A DNA stretch of 64,000 nt from Phormidium tenue FACHB-1050 (GCF_014696925.1 NZ_JACJQY010000001.1:186001-250000); one strand, 5' to 3'; numbered from the stretch's first letter, positions 51,649-60,107 are shown. Notes: generated from the letters alone by a model not told the origin. A program made the numbers and translations.

Positions 51649-52533
51649 ATGGCAGACACCAGTCGTAAGCTTCTAATTAAGCGCATCATTATCATGCTGC
51701 TTTTTCTAACGCTTTTTATTGGCGCATTTTCGGGTGCACTCTATTTTTACCAAAACGATGGCACGCAGCGATCGGCTAATCTAACCTTTGGAGATGACAA
51801 AGAACCAAATCGGATCAACGTTGCTGTTACTATGCTAGGAGTTGATCCTATTAAATCCGAGATAAATCTTAGGTTTGCACTGAGTCCCGAAGGAACATAC
51901 GTTAAAGATGCACGCCTCACTAAAGATCTAAAATTCTTTACAGGTATCGAAAGCGGTAAGGCTGAAGTTACCCTTGAAAATAATCGTATACCTGATGCTG
52001 TGACAGGTTCCTTATCCATAGCTAAAGGTAGAGTTAGCGACTATCCTTTTGATGTGCATAGTTCCGACTTCTATCTCTTTTTTACTAATCCTAAGGATGA
52101 GAAAGAAGAAATTCCCATGTCAGTTGATTTCTACGGAGCCATATCTGGCTATAACATTGATGTCGATTACATTCCCAAAACTGAATTTGAGTCTACTGAC
52201 AGTTATATTGGCTTGAGAGTAACTGTGTCGCGATCGGTCATCACTAAGTCATTCTCAATCTTTTTGATGATTGCCATGTGGTTGATTGGCTTGGTAATTT
52301 TTACGATGACAATGATTGTGGTTTGGCAACCCCGTCCAATTGAATTTGGGATGTTTACTCTCATTGCAGGTATGTTATTTGCCCTACCTGCGGTGCGAAA
52401 TCTTCAGCCCAATGTTCCTCCTCTTGGCGGTTTGTCAGACTTTCTCTCATTTTTCTGGGCTGAGTCGCTCGTGGCTGTTTCAATGCCAATTCTCTTTTTC
52501 ACATGGCTAACACGCTATAAAAAGCCTAGCTAA
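51649..52533 (+). CDS. DUF4436 family membrane protein
   Basis: 294 aa. One N-terminal membrane helix (about 9-32), a periplasmic or extracytoplasmic beta-rich domain (about 35-200) with RINVAVTMLGVDPIKSEINL-RF and YPFDVHSSDFYLFF, then three C-terminal helices (about 202-225, 232-250 and 262-287) containing FSIFLMIAMWLIGLVIF and VVWQPRPIEFGMFTLIAGML-FALPAVRN. This layout matches DUF4436. The role is unknown. Confidence 0.82.
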   Translation: MADTSRKLLIKRIIIMLLFLTLFIGAFSGALYFYQNDGTQRSANLTFGDDKEPNRINVAVTMLGVDPIKSEINLRFALSPEGTYVKDARLTKDLKFFTGIESGKAEVTLENNRIPDAVTGSLSIAKGRVSDYPFDVHSSDFYLFFTNPKDEKEEIPMSVDFYGAISGYNIDVDYIPKTEFESTDSYIGLRVTVSRSVITKSFSIFLMIAMWLIGLVIFTMTMIVVWQPRPIEFGMFTLIAGMLFALPAVRNLQPNVPPLGGLSDFLSFFWAESLVAVSMPILFFTWLTRYKKPS

Positions 52534-52541
52534 CTAAATCG

Positions 52542-52566
52542 TCAAGGCTTGCTTTGCAAGCCTTGA
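52542..52566. terminator. hairpin after the DUF4436 gene
   Basis: TCAAGGCTTGC-TTT-GCAAGCCTTGA, a perfect 11-bp stem with a 3-nt loop, 8 nt after the stop and 29 nt before the next gene. A probable terminator or attenuator without a T run. Confidence 0.65.
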
Positions 52567-52594
52567 AGTATCAAACCCAACTATCAATTTAACT

Positions 52595-54097
52595 ATGTCA
52601 TTACCGCCAATCATTGAGCAAATGCTCTTGCCTGAGTTCTACGAGCATCCTGTTACGAAGCCCATCCAGCTTTTGCAAACCCATATTTCTTTTGTGCTAC
52701 TCACAGGCTCCTATGCTTACAAAGTCAAGAAACCAATGAACTTTGGATTCTTAGATTTCTCTACCCTAGAAAAGCGCAAATATTTCTGTGAAGAAGAACT
52801 GCGGCTGAACCGTCGTCTAGCTCCTGACTTATATCTGTCCGTTTTGCCAATTATCGAAACAGATGAGAAATACCATTTTGATCAGACTGGGACTGGAACA
52901 CCTGTGGAATATGCGATCGCCATGCCAGAGTTTTCGCAAGAGGATTTGCTCATTGAGATGTTTGCTTCGGGTAGGCTGACGGCTGACCATGTGAAACAGA
53001 TTGGCGAACAGTTGGCGGTATTCCATCAGAATGCACTAACCAATGACCATATCAATGGCTTCGGTACAATGGAATCCGTTCGGGCAGTTGCAAATGATAA
53101 CTATGCTTCCACTGAAAAATATGTTGGCATTGCTCAAACTGAGGAGCAGCTTGCTCAAACCCGTGCCTACACAGATAAATTCTTCGCCGAGAATGCTGAC
53201 TTATTTAGCGATCGCATTGCTAAGGGCAAAGTCCGTGAATGTCATGGCGATGTCCATTTAAAAAATATTTGTCTCTATCAAGATCAGATCCAGATTTTTG
53301 ACTGTATCGAATTTAATGAGCCATTCCGCAATAGTGATGTGCTGTATGATGCTGCATTCCTATTAATGGATTTGCAATTTCGCGGCAGAAGCGATCTTGC
53401 AAATATCTTTTTGAATACTTACCTAGAGCGCACTGGCGACTATGAAGGAGCCGTGCTATTACCGCTCCATTGCAGTATGCGTGCTTATATTCGCGCTAAG
53501 GTGACATCATTCTTGCTCGACGATCCGAATATTCCTGCGGATGTGAAAGCGAATGCTCAAACAGAAGCTTCGGCATATTACAAACTTGCGTGGGAATATA
53601 CGCAACCCAAGCAAGGCAAGTTGATCATTATGTCGGGTGTATCTGGCTCTGGTAAAAGTACAACGGCAAAAGCGATCGCCTCTGAGCAAGATGCCATTTA
53701 TCTGCGATCGGATGCAATTCGTAAGCAGATTGCAGGTATTGGGTTAATGGAGCGTGGTAGTGATGACATTTACACACCAGAGATGACTGCGAAAACCTAT
53801 ACCAGATTGGCAGAGTTAGGTGCTTTGTTAGCTAGCAAAGGCTTTACTGTCATTCTGGATGCGAAGTACGATCGCATTAGTCTAAGAGGTCAAGCGATCG
53901 CTGCTGCTCAAGTTCAAAACGTCCCTGTAGAAATCATTTACTGCACTGCGCCCTTGGAAGTTTTGGAGCAACGTTTACGCGATCGCTCTGCTGCTAACAA
54001 TGACATTGCCGATGCGACGGTTGAGCTATTAGCTAGTCAGCAAGCCGCCTTTGAAGATTTCACGGCGGAGGAATTAGCCTTAGTGAAAAAAATATAG
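52595..54097 (+). CDS. aminoglycoside phosphotransferase-like/P-loop kinase fusion
   Basis: 500-aa two-domain protein. Residues about 1-330 are an APH/protein-kinase-like domain: LLTGSYAYKVKKPMNFGFLD carries the ATP-contact Lys, VRECHGDVHLKNICLYQDQI is the catalytic HGD-x-H-x3-N loop, and IQIFDCIEFNEPFRNSDVLY holds the metal-binding Asp. Residues about 345-500 are a zeta-toxin/AAA33-type kinase with Walker A IIMSGVSGSGKSTTAKAIA and the lid region LEQRLRDRS. The fusion is a known bacterial family usually called a bifunctional aminoglycoside phosphotransferase/ATP-binding protein. Its natural substrate is unknown and resistance should not be assumed. Confidence 0.87.
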   Translation: MSLPPIIEQMLLPEFYEHPVTKPIQLLQTHISFVLLTGSYAYKVKKPMNFGFLDFSTLEKRKYFCEEELRLNRRLAPDLYLSVLPIIETDEKYHFDQTGTGTPVEYAIAMPEFSQEDLLIEMFASGRLTADHVKQIGEQLAVFHQNALTNDHINGFGTMESVRAVANDNYASTEKYVGIAQTEEQLAQTRAYTDKFFAENADLFSDRIAKGKVRECHGDVHLKNICLYQDQIQIFDCIEFNEPFRNSDVLYDAAFLLMDLQFRGRSDLANIFLNTYLERTGDYEGAVLLPLHCSMRAYIRAKVTSFLLDDPNIPADVKANAQTEASAYYKLAWEYTQPKQGKLIIMSGVSGSGKSTTAKAIASEQDAIYLRSDAIRKQIAGIGLMERGSDDIYTPEMTAKTYTRLAELGALLASKGFTVILDAKYDRISLRGQAIAAAQVQNVPVEIIYCTAPLEVLEQRLRDRSAANNDIADATVELLASQQAAFEDFTAEELALVKKI

Positions 54098-54098
54098 C

Positions 54099-54192
54099 AA
54101 TCATAAAATCAGTGAATACTGATTTTATGATTAGCAACTTAAGGAAAATGGTTGTTTTAAGTTTGTAAAAGCAACCATTTTCCTTAAGTTGC
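54099..54192. repeat. two adjacent palindromes after the APH/P-loop gene
   Basis: 54099-54132 has arms AATCATAAAATCAGT with loop GAAT. 54134-54192 has 21-bp arms (GCAACTTAAGGAAAATGG... and complement) with a 17-nt loop. The first begins 2 nt after the stop, so it likely ends that transcript. They open the 322-bp gap 54098-54419. Confidence 0.75.
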
Positions 54193-54218
54193 ATCTTCAC
54201 TATCGGTGATCTTCTTTT

Positions 54219-54252
54219 TATAAAATGATGTTATGTGGAACATCATTTTATA
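54219..54252. repeat. hairpin with MITE-like word
   Basis: TATAAAATGATGTT-ATGTGG-AACATCATTTTATA, a perfect 14-bp stem. Its core GATGTTATGTGGAA nearly equals the GATGTTACGTGGAA end of the 63.4-kb MITE, and TTTCACGTAACATTA, close to the other MITE end, lies at about 54282-54296. Confidence 0.55.
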
Positions 54253-54271
54253 AATTATTAAATTGATATTT

Positions 54272-54396
54272 CGCTAATTATTTCACGTAACATTATCGTC
54301 TATTCAATCAATGCATTGAGTAAGTCAATTCGGTGAGTCTCGCAGGTAGTAAAAGCGATCGCCTTTTTCTCCATCTCCCTTAATTCTTCCCAAATG
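54272..54396. repeat. module-boundary repeat, copy A
   Basis: Begins CTAATTATTTCACGTAACAT and ends with GTGAGTCTCGCAGGTAGTAA-AAGCGATCGCC...CTTCCCAAAT. The end part is the counterpart (as found on the plus strand) of the 3' end of the nuclease gene at 56.8 kb. It borders the first DUF433/DUF5615 pair. Confidence 0.75.
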
Positions 54397-54419
54397 CAGA
54401 TACTGCTTGCAATAAATTT

Positions 54420-54788
54420 TTAATCATCACTTTGCTGATAAATACGAATGCGTCCACGTTGAATGATCCAGAGTTTGCCTGTAATATCTTCCCGTTCTAA
54501 TCCATTAATTAGAGTCTGAATCGCATCTGTCAGATCTTCTATAGTTGCTCTAGGAGGTAATCTTAAAACAGCTATTCCTTTGTATTGTGAAGGTACATAT
54601 TGTAGAGGATTGCTAAAATCTAAGTCGAGAGTAACTAGACAGCGATCTTCTTGCTGGCAAACTTTTATGACGGTGGGATCTGAAGCTGAAGTTAGTCCTT
54701 GCTCAAGGACAGTAGAAACATCGTAGCCTGCTTGTTTTAGCTGGTTTATGCCTCTTTGACCAATATTCTCATCTAGTTTGAATTTCAT
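54420..54788 (-). CDS. DUF5615 PIN-like protein (putative toxin)
   Basis: 122-aa PIN-fold-like protein of the DUF5615 family. Landmarks are MKFKLDENIGQRGINQLKQA, with the first acidic pair D-E, VIKVCQQEDRCLVTLDLDFS with the second acidic cluster, and GIAVLRLPP. It overlaps the DUF433 gene upstream by four bases (ATGA). DUF433/DUF5615 pairs are taken as toxin-antitoxin modules in which this subunit is a candidate ribonuclease. The pairing is well supported by order, the activity less so. Confidence 0.85.
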   Translation of the reverse strand: MKFKLDENIGQRGINQLKQAGYDVSTVLEQGLTSASDPTVIKVCQQEDRCLVTLDLDFSNPLQYVPSQYKGIAVLRLPPRATIEDLTDAIQTLINGLEREDITGKLWIIQRGRIRIYQQSDD

Positions 54789-55033
54789 GCTGATTTCTCG
54801 ATGGGAATATCAACATAGCGATCGCTTGACATAGCTGCTCCATAGGCAATACAGGCATAAATATCTTCTGGTTGTAGTTGGGGATAGTCTTCTAGCAATT
54901 CAGGGATGCTAGTACCATTCGCTAGAAAGTCAAGGATTAGGGATACCCAAATGCGATGTCCTCGAATACAGGGTTTTCCAAAGCATATATTTGGATTAAC
55001 TGAGATACGATTGAGAAGTTCTACTCGTTTCAT
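54785..55033 (-). CDS. DUF433 protein (putative antitoxin)
   Basis: 82-aa helix-turn-helix-like protein of the DUF433 family with the signature RISVNPNICFGKPCIRGHRI, then WVSLILDFLANGTSIPELLE and DYPQLQPEDIYACIAYGAAM. It is upstream of and coupled to the DUF5615 gene. A second DUF433 gene lies at 56453-56779 with a longer N-terminus. Confidence 0.88.
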   Translation of the reverse strand: MKRVELLNRISVNPNICFGKPCIRGHRIWVSLILDFLANGTSIPELLEDYPQLQPEDIYACIAYGAAMSSDRYVDIPIEKSA

Positions 55034-55088
55034 GGCTGTATTTTTCTTTGATTTTAATCAGATTGCATGAATTACTAAATCGCTATTG

Positions 55089-55216
55089 CTCTAATTATTT
55101 CACATAACATTGTTGCCTATCTAATCACCAAATTAACAATTCAGATCGCTAAGTCTTGTAGTTAGTAAAAGCGATCGCCCCTTCCTCCATCACTCTTCTC
55201 TCTTCCCAAATATCTT
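55089..55216. repeat. module-boundary repeat, copy B
   Basis: Begins CTAATTATTTCACATAACAT, like copy A, and ends AGTTAGTAAAAGCGATCGCC...CTTCCCAAAT. It lies between the DUF433/DUF5615 pair and MntA/HepT in the 222-bp gap 55034-55255. Confidence 0.72.
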
Positions 55217-55255
55217 AGGCTAATGAAAAAACGTCAACTGTGATCGCTTTTCATA

Positions 55256-55627
55256 TCAAAAAGAATCATTACGGAGTCGTTCTATAGCATTTTTGAAAGG
55301 TTCTATTTCGTTGGAACATAATCGATATATTTCTTCGGCATCAATACTAAAGTAATTATGAGCCAGTATATTTCTCAATCCCTTAATCCCTGACCAATCA
55401 ATATCAGGATATTGCTCAAACAATTTTGGATCAATGAATTTATCAAGTTTCTGTGTGTTTTCACCAATCGCAACTAACATCATGGCGATCGCATCAAGGC
55501 GATCTAGCCCATCGTCATTACGAATAAAGTCATAGGCTGTGTCGATCCCAGAAAAACGGCGTTCAATTCTCCTAATTCCTTCTTGAATTTCTAAAAATAA
55601 TTCTAAAAGCATTGAGCGATCATACAT
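55256..55627 (-). CDS. hepT: HepT-type RNase toxin (DUF86)
   Basis: 123-aa HEPN-domain toxin. The catalytic R-x4-H-x-Y motif is RNILAHNY at residues 85-92, in the context GIKGLRNILAHNYFSIDAEE, which is diagnostic. The N-terminal helix RSMLLELFLEIQEGIRRIER and the LDAIAMMLVAIGENTQKLDK segment agree with DUF86. The ATG at 55627 overlaps the end of the antitoxin gene by 8 nt. HepT cuts RNA and is kept inactive by adenylylation near its active site by MntA. Confidence 0.92.
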   Translation of the reverse strand: MYDRSMLLELFLEIQEGIRRIERRFSGIDTAYDFIRNDDGLDRLDAIAMMLVAIGENTQKLDKFIDPKLFEQYPDIDWSGIKGLRNILAHNYFSIDAEEIYRLCSNEIEPFKNAIERLRNDSF

Positions 55628-55922
55628 ATACAGCCTCACGATCGATTCGCGCTTTTAGATATTTATTCATTCCATACCAATATCGAATCACATCAACTTT
55701 TCTCCCAAATTTTGCTTCTAATTCAATTTTGAGGTTAACTCGCTTTAAGATATTTGGCTGCATATCTACAACAATATCAATATCACTATTCTCATTTGCT
55801 TCATTTCTTGCGATTGAGCCGAAGATACCAATTTTGTTGACTTCATAGTGAGTAGCCAAATCATCTTTTAGGGAGCTTAACTCACTCAATATACTCTCTT
55901 TATCTAATGAATTTACAATCAT
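55620..55922 (-). CDS. mntA: MntA-type minimal nucleotidyltransferase antitoxin
   Basis: 100-aa nucleotidyltransferase with the full motif GSIARNEANENSDIDIVV (G-S-x10-D-x-D), so it should be active in transferring AMP to HepT. The ATG at 55922 gives the family length. The frame continues upstream, but those residues have no family resemblance. It overlaps hepT by 8 nt and lies between two module-boundary repeats. Confidence 0.92.
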   Translation of the reverse strand: MIVNSLDKESILSELSSLKDDLATHYEVNKIGIFGSIARNEANENSDIDIVVDMQPNILKRVNLKIELEAKFGRKVDVIRYWYGMNKYLKARIDREAVYV

Positions 55923-56020
55923 TATAAACACCTTTTTGGGGAAGAATATAGTAGTGGTATATTTTACCATAACCAGAGATCGCCATACTCCTAAATCCAT
56001 AAATCCTAACTCTCATCGCA

Positions 56021-56099
56021 TGGTAAGTCTCGCAAGTAGTAAAAGCGATCGCCTTTTTCTCCATCTCCCCTAACTCTTCCCAAATATCCCACTCATGGA
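56021..56099. repeat. module-boundary repeat, copy C
   Basis: GGTAAGTCTCGCAAGTAGTA-AAAGCGATCGCCTTTTTCTC-CATCTCCCC...CTTCCCAAATATCCCACTCA. It lies between mntA and the second DUF5615 gene and matches copy D inside the nuclease gene closely. Confidence 0.8.
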
Positions 56100-56109
56100 G
56101 AATAGATCT

Positions 56110-56451
56110 CTATTTACTAGGACGATTTATGCGAATTAGTTGGTTGGTTAAATCTACTGTATTGTTAATTGCTTCATGAATTTGGGTGGCTTGTCTTTGT
56201 CTGTTGATGTCTTCTGTGCAGACGATTATACCTGTATGGATAGGGTGTAGGTTATGCAGTCGGATAAAGTCACTGCGATTAATTGTTAATACGGTGCGGT
56301 TATCACTTATCGCTAAGGCTAGGACATCTTCATCAGGGATTCTTTGGTTGGCTTTGCCTGCTTCTTGGACTGTTAAAATATCATGTCCTAGCTCGCGTAG
56401 TAGTTTGACGACAATTTTGGGGAATTGCTCATCGGCATAGAGTCGTGCCAT
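56110..56451 (-). CDS. DUF5615 PIN-like protein (putative toxin)
   Basis: 113-aa PIN-like protein. Landmarks are ARLYADEQFPKIVVKLLREL, DILTVQEAGKANQRIPDEDV, ALAISDNRTVLTINRSDFIR-LH and TGIIVCTED, with the acidic residues D and E of the metal site in place. It differs a good deal from the DUF5615 protein at 54.4 kb, so the pairs are not recent copies of each other. The gene is 1 nt after its DUF433 partner. Confidence 0.87.
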   Translation of the reverse strand: MARLYADEQFPKIVVKLLRELGHDILTVQEAGKANQRIPDEDVLALAISDNRTVLTINRSDFIRLHNLHPIHTGIIVCTEDINRQRQATQIHEAINNTVDLTNQLIRINRPSK

Positions 56452-56452
56452 G

Positions 56453-56779
56453 TTAAGCTGCCTCTTGCCTATGAAGGGCTGCTTCTATTTCATCAGGATG
56501 GGTTTCGGCGTAGCGCCATGCGTTTGCTAGGTCGGTTGCGGTGAGGGTGGGATAGTCTTCGAGGATGTAGGCTTCGCTTGCGCCTTGGTGTTGTAGGCTT
56601 ACTAGCAGCCATACAGGTATGCGAGTTTGACGGATGCAAGCGTCACCACCCATGACTCTTGGATTTTTTTCGATGCCTTGCCATGTGTTGCTGAGGCTTT
56701 GGACTAGGATTTGGATTGCTTGAGATTTTTCTTCGGGGGTTAGGGATAGTAGTTGTGGTTGTAGTTCTTTGAGTGTCAT
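56453..56779 (-). CDS. DUF433 protein with N-terminal extension (putative antitoxin)
   Basis: 108 aa. The DUF433 core is KNPRVMGGDACIRQTRIPVW-LLVSLQHQGASEAYILEDYP and the DLANAWRYAETH helix. An extra N-terminal 35 residues (LKELQPQLLSLTPEEKSQAI) form a helical segment seen in some cyanobacterial antitoxins. Its ATG is 1 nt from the stop of the nuclease gene, with the ribosome site AAGGAGA inside the nuclease coding end, so the toxin-antitoxin pair is translationally tied to the ATPase-nuclease operon. Confidence 0.87.
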   Translation of the reverse strand: MTLKELQPQLLSLTPEEKSQAIQILVQSLSNTWQGIEKNPRVMGGDACIRQTRIPVWLLVSLQHQGASEAYILEDYPTLTATDLANAWRYAETHPDEIEAALHRQEAA

Positions 56780-56780
56780 G

Positions 56781-58154
56781 TTATGTCTCCTTTTCTATCG
56801 GTAAGTCTCGCAGGTAGTAAAAGCGATCGCTATTTCCTCCATTACCCTTCACTCTTCCCAAATATCCCGCCAATGGCGAAGAAAGCTCTATGAGTATATC
56901 TTTTCCTTCTTGATCATGAAGCACAGATTCATTGTCTGTAAAAAACATTGCATTGTATTGTGTACAAATTCTCTCAAAATTTGGCTGTGTTGTTCCCATG
57001 TAAGCTAGTTTTTTTACTGATTGAACAATACGAGATCGCAGTTTGATATCACTTTCAACTTTTTGGATATATTCATCAATTTTGTCGTCAATTTGACCTG
57101 CTTGCAGATATTCCTTGAGTTCAAATAGATTGATCGCGCCATCATATTTGGCTTTGAATTCAACGAGTTTTTGTAATGTCTTAGTCTTTATAATGCTTAT
57201 TTTCCATTTGGTTGAAAATTTGATTACATCAGGAGTTGGCTTTCCAGAGCCAATTATTAACTTCGCTGCCTCTTTAAATTCAGATTCAGTTGCTAACTTG
57301 GTCATCCCAATTCGCATTATTTCTTCAGTCGTACCTTTGGGAATACTTTTCCCCGCTTTACACTCGCCAATAAGTAGATAAGGTTGAGAACAACATAAAT
57401 CTAAGCCTCCTGCACCGCCTTTGTGAGCTTTATCTATAGTAAAACCAAGAAACTCTAAACTTCTTTTAACAATATTTTCAAAATCAGTGCCAGCTTTAAC
57501 TGTACTTTTTTTGTCGGCTCCTTCAATACTACGATCGCCTAATGTTGAAATTGTTTTAATCCAACTTAAACTATTATTAGTTTGATTTTCCTCATCTATA
57601 ACTTCCTGAGGTTCTACATTCAATATGTTAGGATTGATTTTTAAAAAATCGTCATCATCCAAAATAATATCTGTAGATTGATTAGAAACAATTAATAATT
57701 CTAAATCCTTTGATTGATCTCGAATTTGTTGAAATTGTTCATCATCAAGAATAGGAATCTTCTCGAAAATAGTAATTGACTCAGGTAGAGGGACAAAATT
57801 TCCTGTTGATTGCTGCTGAACTTGAATGGGATTAGATAGTTTATAAACGCGCAAAACTACTAGAAATATGCTTGCACGTTGTTGAAAGATTAATTCTAAT
57901 TCTTCGATAGGTAAGGCTGTTAGCTGTGAAATTTTTAATAGTTCAAAAGTATTATCAATACTTTCACAGCTTTTACATTCTGCCCAAAGATCGACAGTTA
58001 CTAGATCTGCGTTTTCAACTTGTAAATCAGGATAGAGAGCAAAGGATCTATCAATAGCAAGAAATGTTTTAGAAAAAGCGCCAACGATCGCACCACTTCT
58101 TAAAGCATCTAAATTTGTTGCTGAAATGCGTAAACCGTTGGCGATAGAAATCAT
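56781..58154 (-). CDS. DUF1802-like domain fused to PD-(D/E)XK nuclease
   Basis: 457 aa. Residues about 1-150 match, from memory, a cyanobacterial family usually labelled DUF1802 (SFALYPDLQ, LWAECKSCESID, FLVVLRVYKLSNP, FVPLPESITIFEKIPILDD). Residues about 220-330 form a restriction-endonuclease-like fold: Glu226 in AGTDFENIVKRSLEFLGF, Asp252 in GGAGGLDLCCSQPYLL, then the E-x-K pair at 264-266 in IGECKAG. The order E, D-x11-E-C-K is the PD-(D/E)XK active site. The tail (about 335-440) is helical, and the last 20 residues lie in a repeat. It is 24 nt after the ATPase gene. I infer a DNA-cutting effector. Confidence 0.8.
   Translation of the reverse strand: MISIANGLRISATNLDALRSGAIVGAFSKTFLAIDRSFALYPDLQVENADLVTVDLWAECKSCESIDNTFELLKISQLTALPIEELELIFQQRASIFLVVLRVYKLSNPIQVQQQSTGNFVPLPESITIFEKIPILDDEQFQQIRDQSKDLELLIVSNQSTDIILDDDDFLKINPNILNVEPQEVIDEENQTNNSLSWIKTISTLGDRSIEGADKKSTVKAGTDFENIVKRSLEFLGFTIDKAHKGGAGGLDLCCSQPYLLIGECKAGKSIPKGTTEEIMRIGMTKLATESEFKEAAKLIIGSGKPTPDVIKFSTKWKISIIKTKTLQKLVEFKAKYDGAINLFELKEYLQAGQIDDKIDEYIQKVESDIKLRSRIVQSVKKLAYMGTTQPNFERICTQYNAMFFTDNESVLHDQEGKDILIELSSPLAGYLGRVKGNGGNSDRFYYLRDLPIEKET
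56799..56877. repeat. module-boundary repeat, copy D (inside the nuclease gene end)
   Basis: GGTAAGTCTCGCAGGTAGTA-AAAGCGATCGCTATTTCCTC-CATTACCC...CTTCCCAAATATCCCGCC. On the coding strand it encodes YLGRVKGNGGNSDRFYYLRD. Copies A-C carry the same sequence between genes with no open frame. Confidence 0.82.
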
Positions 58155-58178
58155 AAAATTTCCTAAAAACTATTTTGT

Positions 58179-60107
58179 TTATTCAAGTAAGCTATCTAAA
58201 TCAATATTCACTTCATCAGTAATATCAATAAAGGCTGGTTTTACTTCATCACTTTCGTTCTCAATTACTGGATCAGCTTCACTATCATCATCAGAAATCA
58301 CACTTGCTGGATTGCTTAAGATATCTTTAATCAAGAGATTATTAAAAGCAATTTGTGAGTCTGTAATAAAAGCTAGAATGGCATCTTCACTAACACCGTA
58401 AATTTCGCGTTTGTCGTATACAGCAAGAATTGCGATGAGTGGTTTTACATGATCGGCAACTAGATAGATATATTCGCCACCCAGTTCGTCAACTAACTTG
58501 GCTCGTAGATTATGAGCTTCCCATTGCTTTTTAATCTTTCTATCTTCAGAACGAATCACGCAACCACGAGTAAGCTTAAATTTGTCGTACCATGTCAGTT
58601 TTTGCATTCTTGAGCCAACAGTCATTCCGTGAGTATGTTGAATTACAGCAACACCGATCACCTCTTCTTTTCCATTTTCAGTTGCAATAATCTTAAATTG
58701 AATTGAACCTTTATTCCATGAAATGGGAGTAATTTGATCCGTGACATCTTGGATGAGAACATTCTCAATTATCTGTCCCTTTAGTGCTGTAAATCCGAGA
58801 TAAAGCGCTCTAGCGATGAGATCACTATCATCCAAGAAATCTTCATTAATTTGAGCAAGTTCTCTGTCATAGTCTTTTTGAACCAACTCTTTTAGATCAA
58901 GAGGTGGTGGAGAAATTGCAAAGTTATCACGACACCATTTTAGTAGTTGTCTGATAGCTGGTCTTTCATTTCCTAAAGACCTCAGTTTATCTTCCTCAAA
59001 AGGAAATACAGAGTTTGGTGGTACAAGGTTGTGAGATTGATAAAAATCTTGAAGCCAAAGTTCTACAACATTAACGACAGCTTCTCCATCTGCATACTTT
59101 AGTTCCAGTGGTTCTGGATACTTTGAAGAAAATCTATCTCTTATTCCTGTTACATCACCTACTGCTATATTTTTCAAGAGATCTCTCCAAACAACAGGAG
59201 GTATTACTGACAAAATAACTACTCCTTTTGTAACATCAGACTGTTCAATTGCATCAAATAAATCTTTGACTAGTCCACCGACTACTTGAGACTTGAAATA
59301 GCCAGCCTCATTTACTTCCAGCCCTTCTAATTCGTCAAAACACACGAGAATAGGATTGTAGTCAGACGCTATGCTGATAATCTGTAGTGCAGCACTTAGC
59401 GCATCCGCCTCTAACAGTTTAATTTCCTTCGTTGGGTTGGGTAAACCTAGCTCTTTTGCCTTTGCATCAGACAACTCTTTCCCTGCAAGCCATTTAATTG
59501 CAAAAGGTGCATGGGCTGCACTTCCTAATGTCCAGATAATCGCTCTAACAATATCAGGATCACCAACTTTCGGCTTGACTTTAAGAATCGCATTGGTGAG
59601 TTGATCGATTAGATTACGATTATTAGCCAATGCTTGAGGAAGCTTATTAACTAGCTCTAATGCAGGTCTTTTGTTAGCAACGACTTGGTTAACCATTGCC
59701 GCAGCTAATTCTTGCCATTGAGTAACTCCATGTCCGTTAGACTGTTTGAAGCTGTCAGCGAGAATCTGGCGAAATTGGTAATGAATCAAATTCAAGTCAC
59801 CATATTTGTTAGCGTAGATGAAAAAAGCTTTGTTGTCTGCTTGTAATCCTCTGCGGATTCGTCTAATTACATGACTTTTACCAACCCCAATTTCAGCACT
59901 AAAGGCAATAGATGTTACTTTGGGCTTGCCTGAACGAACTTGCTCAATTGTTTCAAATACTGCATCCGAAGCATGAGCGTTTAAAGTTGTTAGATCTGGA
60001 AAACTACCATTCCAAATATCTTGACCTGTGATGATTGGTGGTACGTCAAATGGATTATTTTTGTTGATGACCTCATAAAGTTCATCAAAAGATGATGCTG
60101 TAGACAT
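58179..60107 (-). CDS. large AAA ATPase of candidate defence operon
   Basis: 642 aa. Walker A is IAFSAEIGVGKSHVIRRIRR (about 67-86) and Walker B is PILVCFDELEGLEV (about 252-264), followed by VVILSVIPPVVWRDLLKN where sensor 1 is expected. The middle (about 340-410) looks like the helical lid of ORC/STAND-type ATPases, with FSSKYPEPLELKYADG. Residues about 430-590 form a second domain (GSIQFKIIATENGKEEVIGV, TRGCVIRSEDRKIKKQWEAH) that I cannot name, and the tail is very acidic. No membrane segment. AGAGG precedes the ATG. The winged-helix-like gene is 57 nt upstream, the nuclease 24 nt downstream. Confidence 0.82.
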   Translation of the reverse strand: MSTASSFDELYEVINKNNPFDVPPIITGQDIWNGSFPDLTTLNAHASDAVFETIEQVRSGKPKVTSIAFSAEIGVGKSHVIRRIRRGLQADNKAFFIYANKYGDLNLIHYQFRQILADSFKQSNGHGVTQWQELAAAMVNQVVANKRPALELVNKLPQALANNRNLIDQLTNAILKVKPKVGDPDIVRAIIWTLGSAAHAPFAIKWLAGKELSDAKAKELGLPNPTKEIKLLEADALSAALQIISIASDYNPILVCFDELEGLEVNEAGYFKSQVVGGLVKDLFDAIEQSDVTKGVVILSVIPPVVWRDLLKNIAVGDVTGIRDRFSSKYPEPLELKYADGEAVVNVVELWLQDFYQSHNLVPPNSVFPFEEDKLRSLGNERPAIRQLLKWCRDNFAISPPPLDLKELVQKDYDRELAQINEDFLDDSDLIARALYLGFTALKGQIIENVLIQDVTDQITPISWNKGSIQFKIIATENGKEEVIGVAVIQHTHGMTVGSRMQKLTWYDKFKLTRGCVIRSEDRKIKKQWEAHNLRAKLVDELGGEYIYLVADHVKPLIAILAVYDKREIYGVSEDAILAFITDSQIAFNNLLIKDILSNPASVISDDDSEADPVIENESDEVKPAFIDITDEVNIDLDSLLE

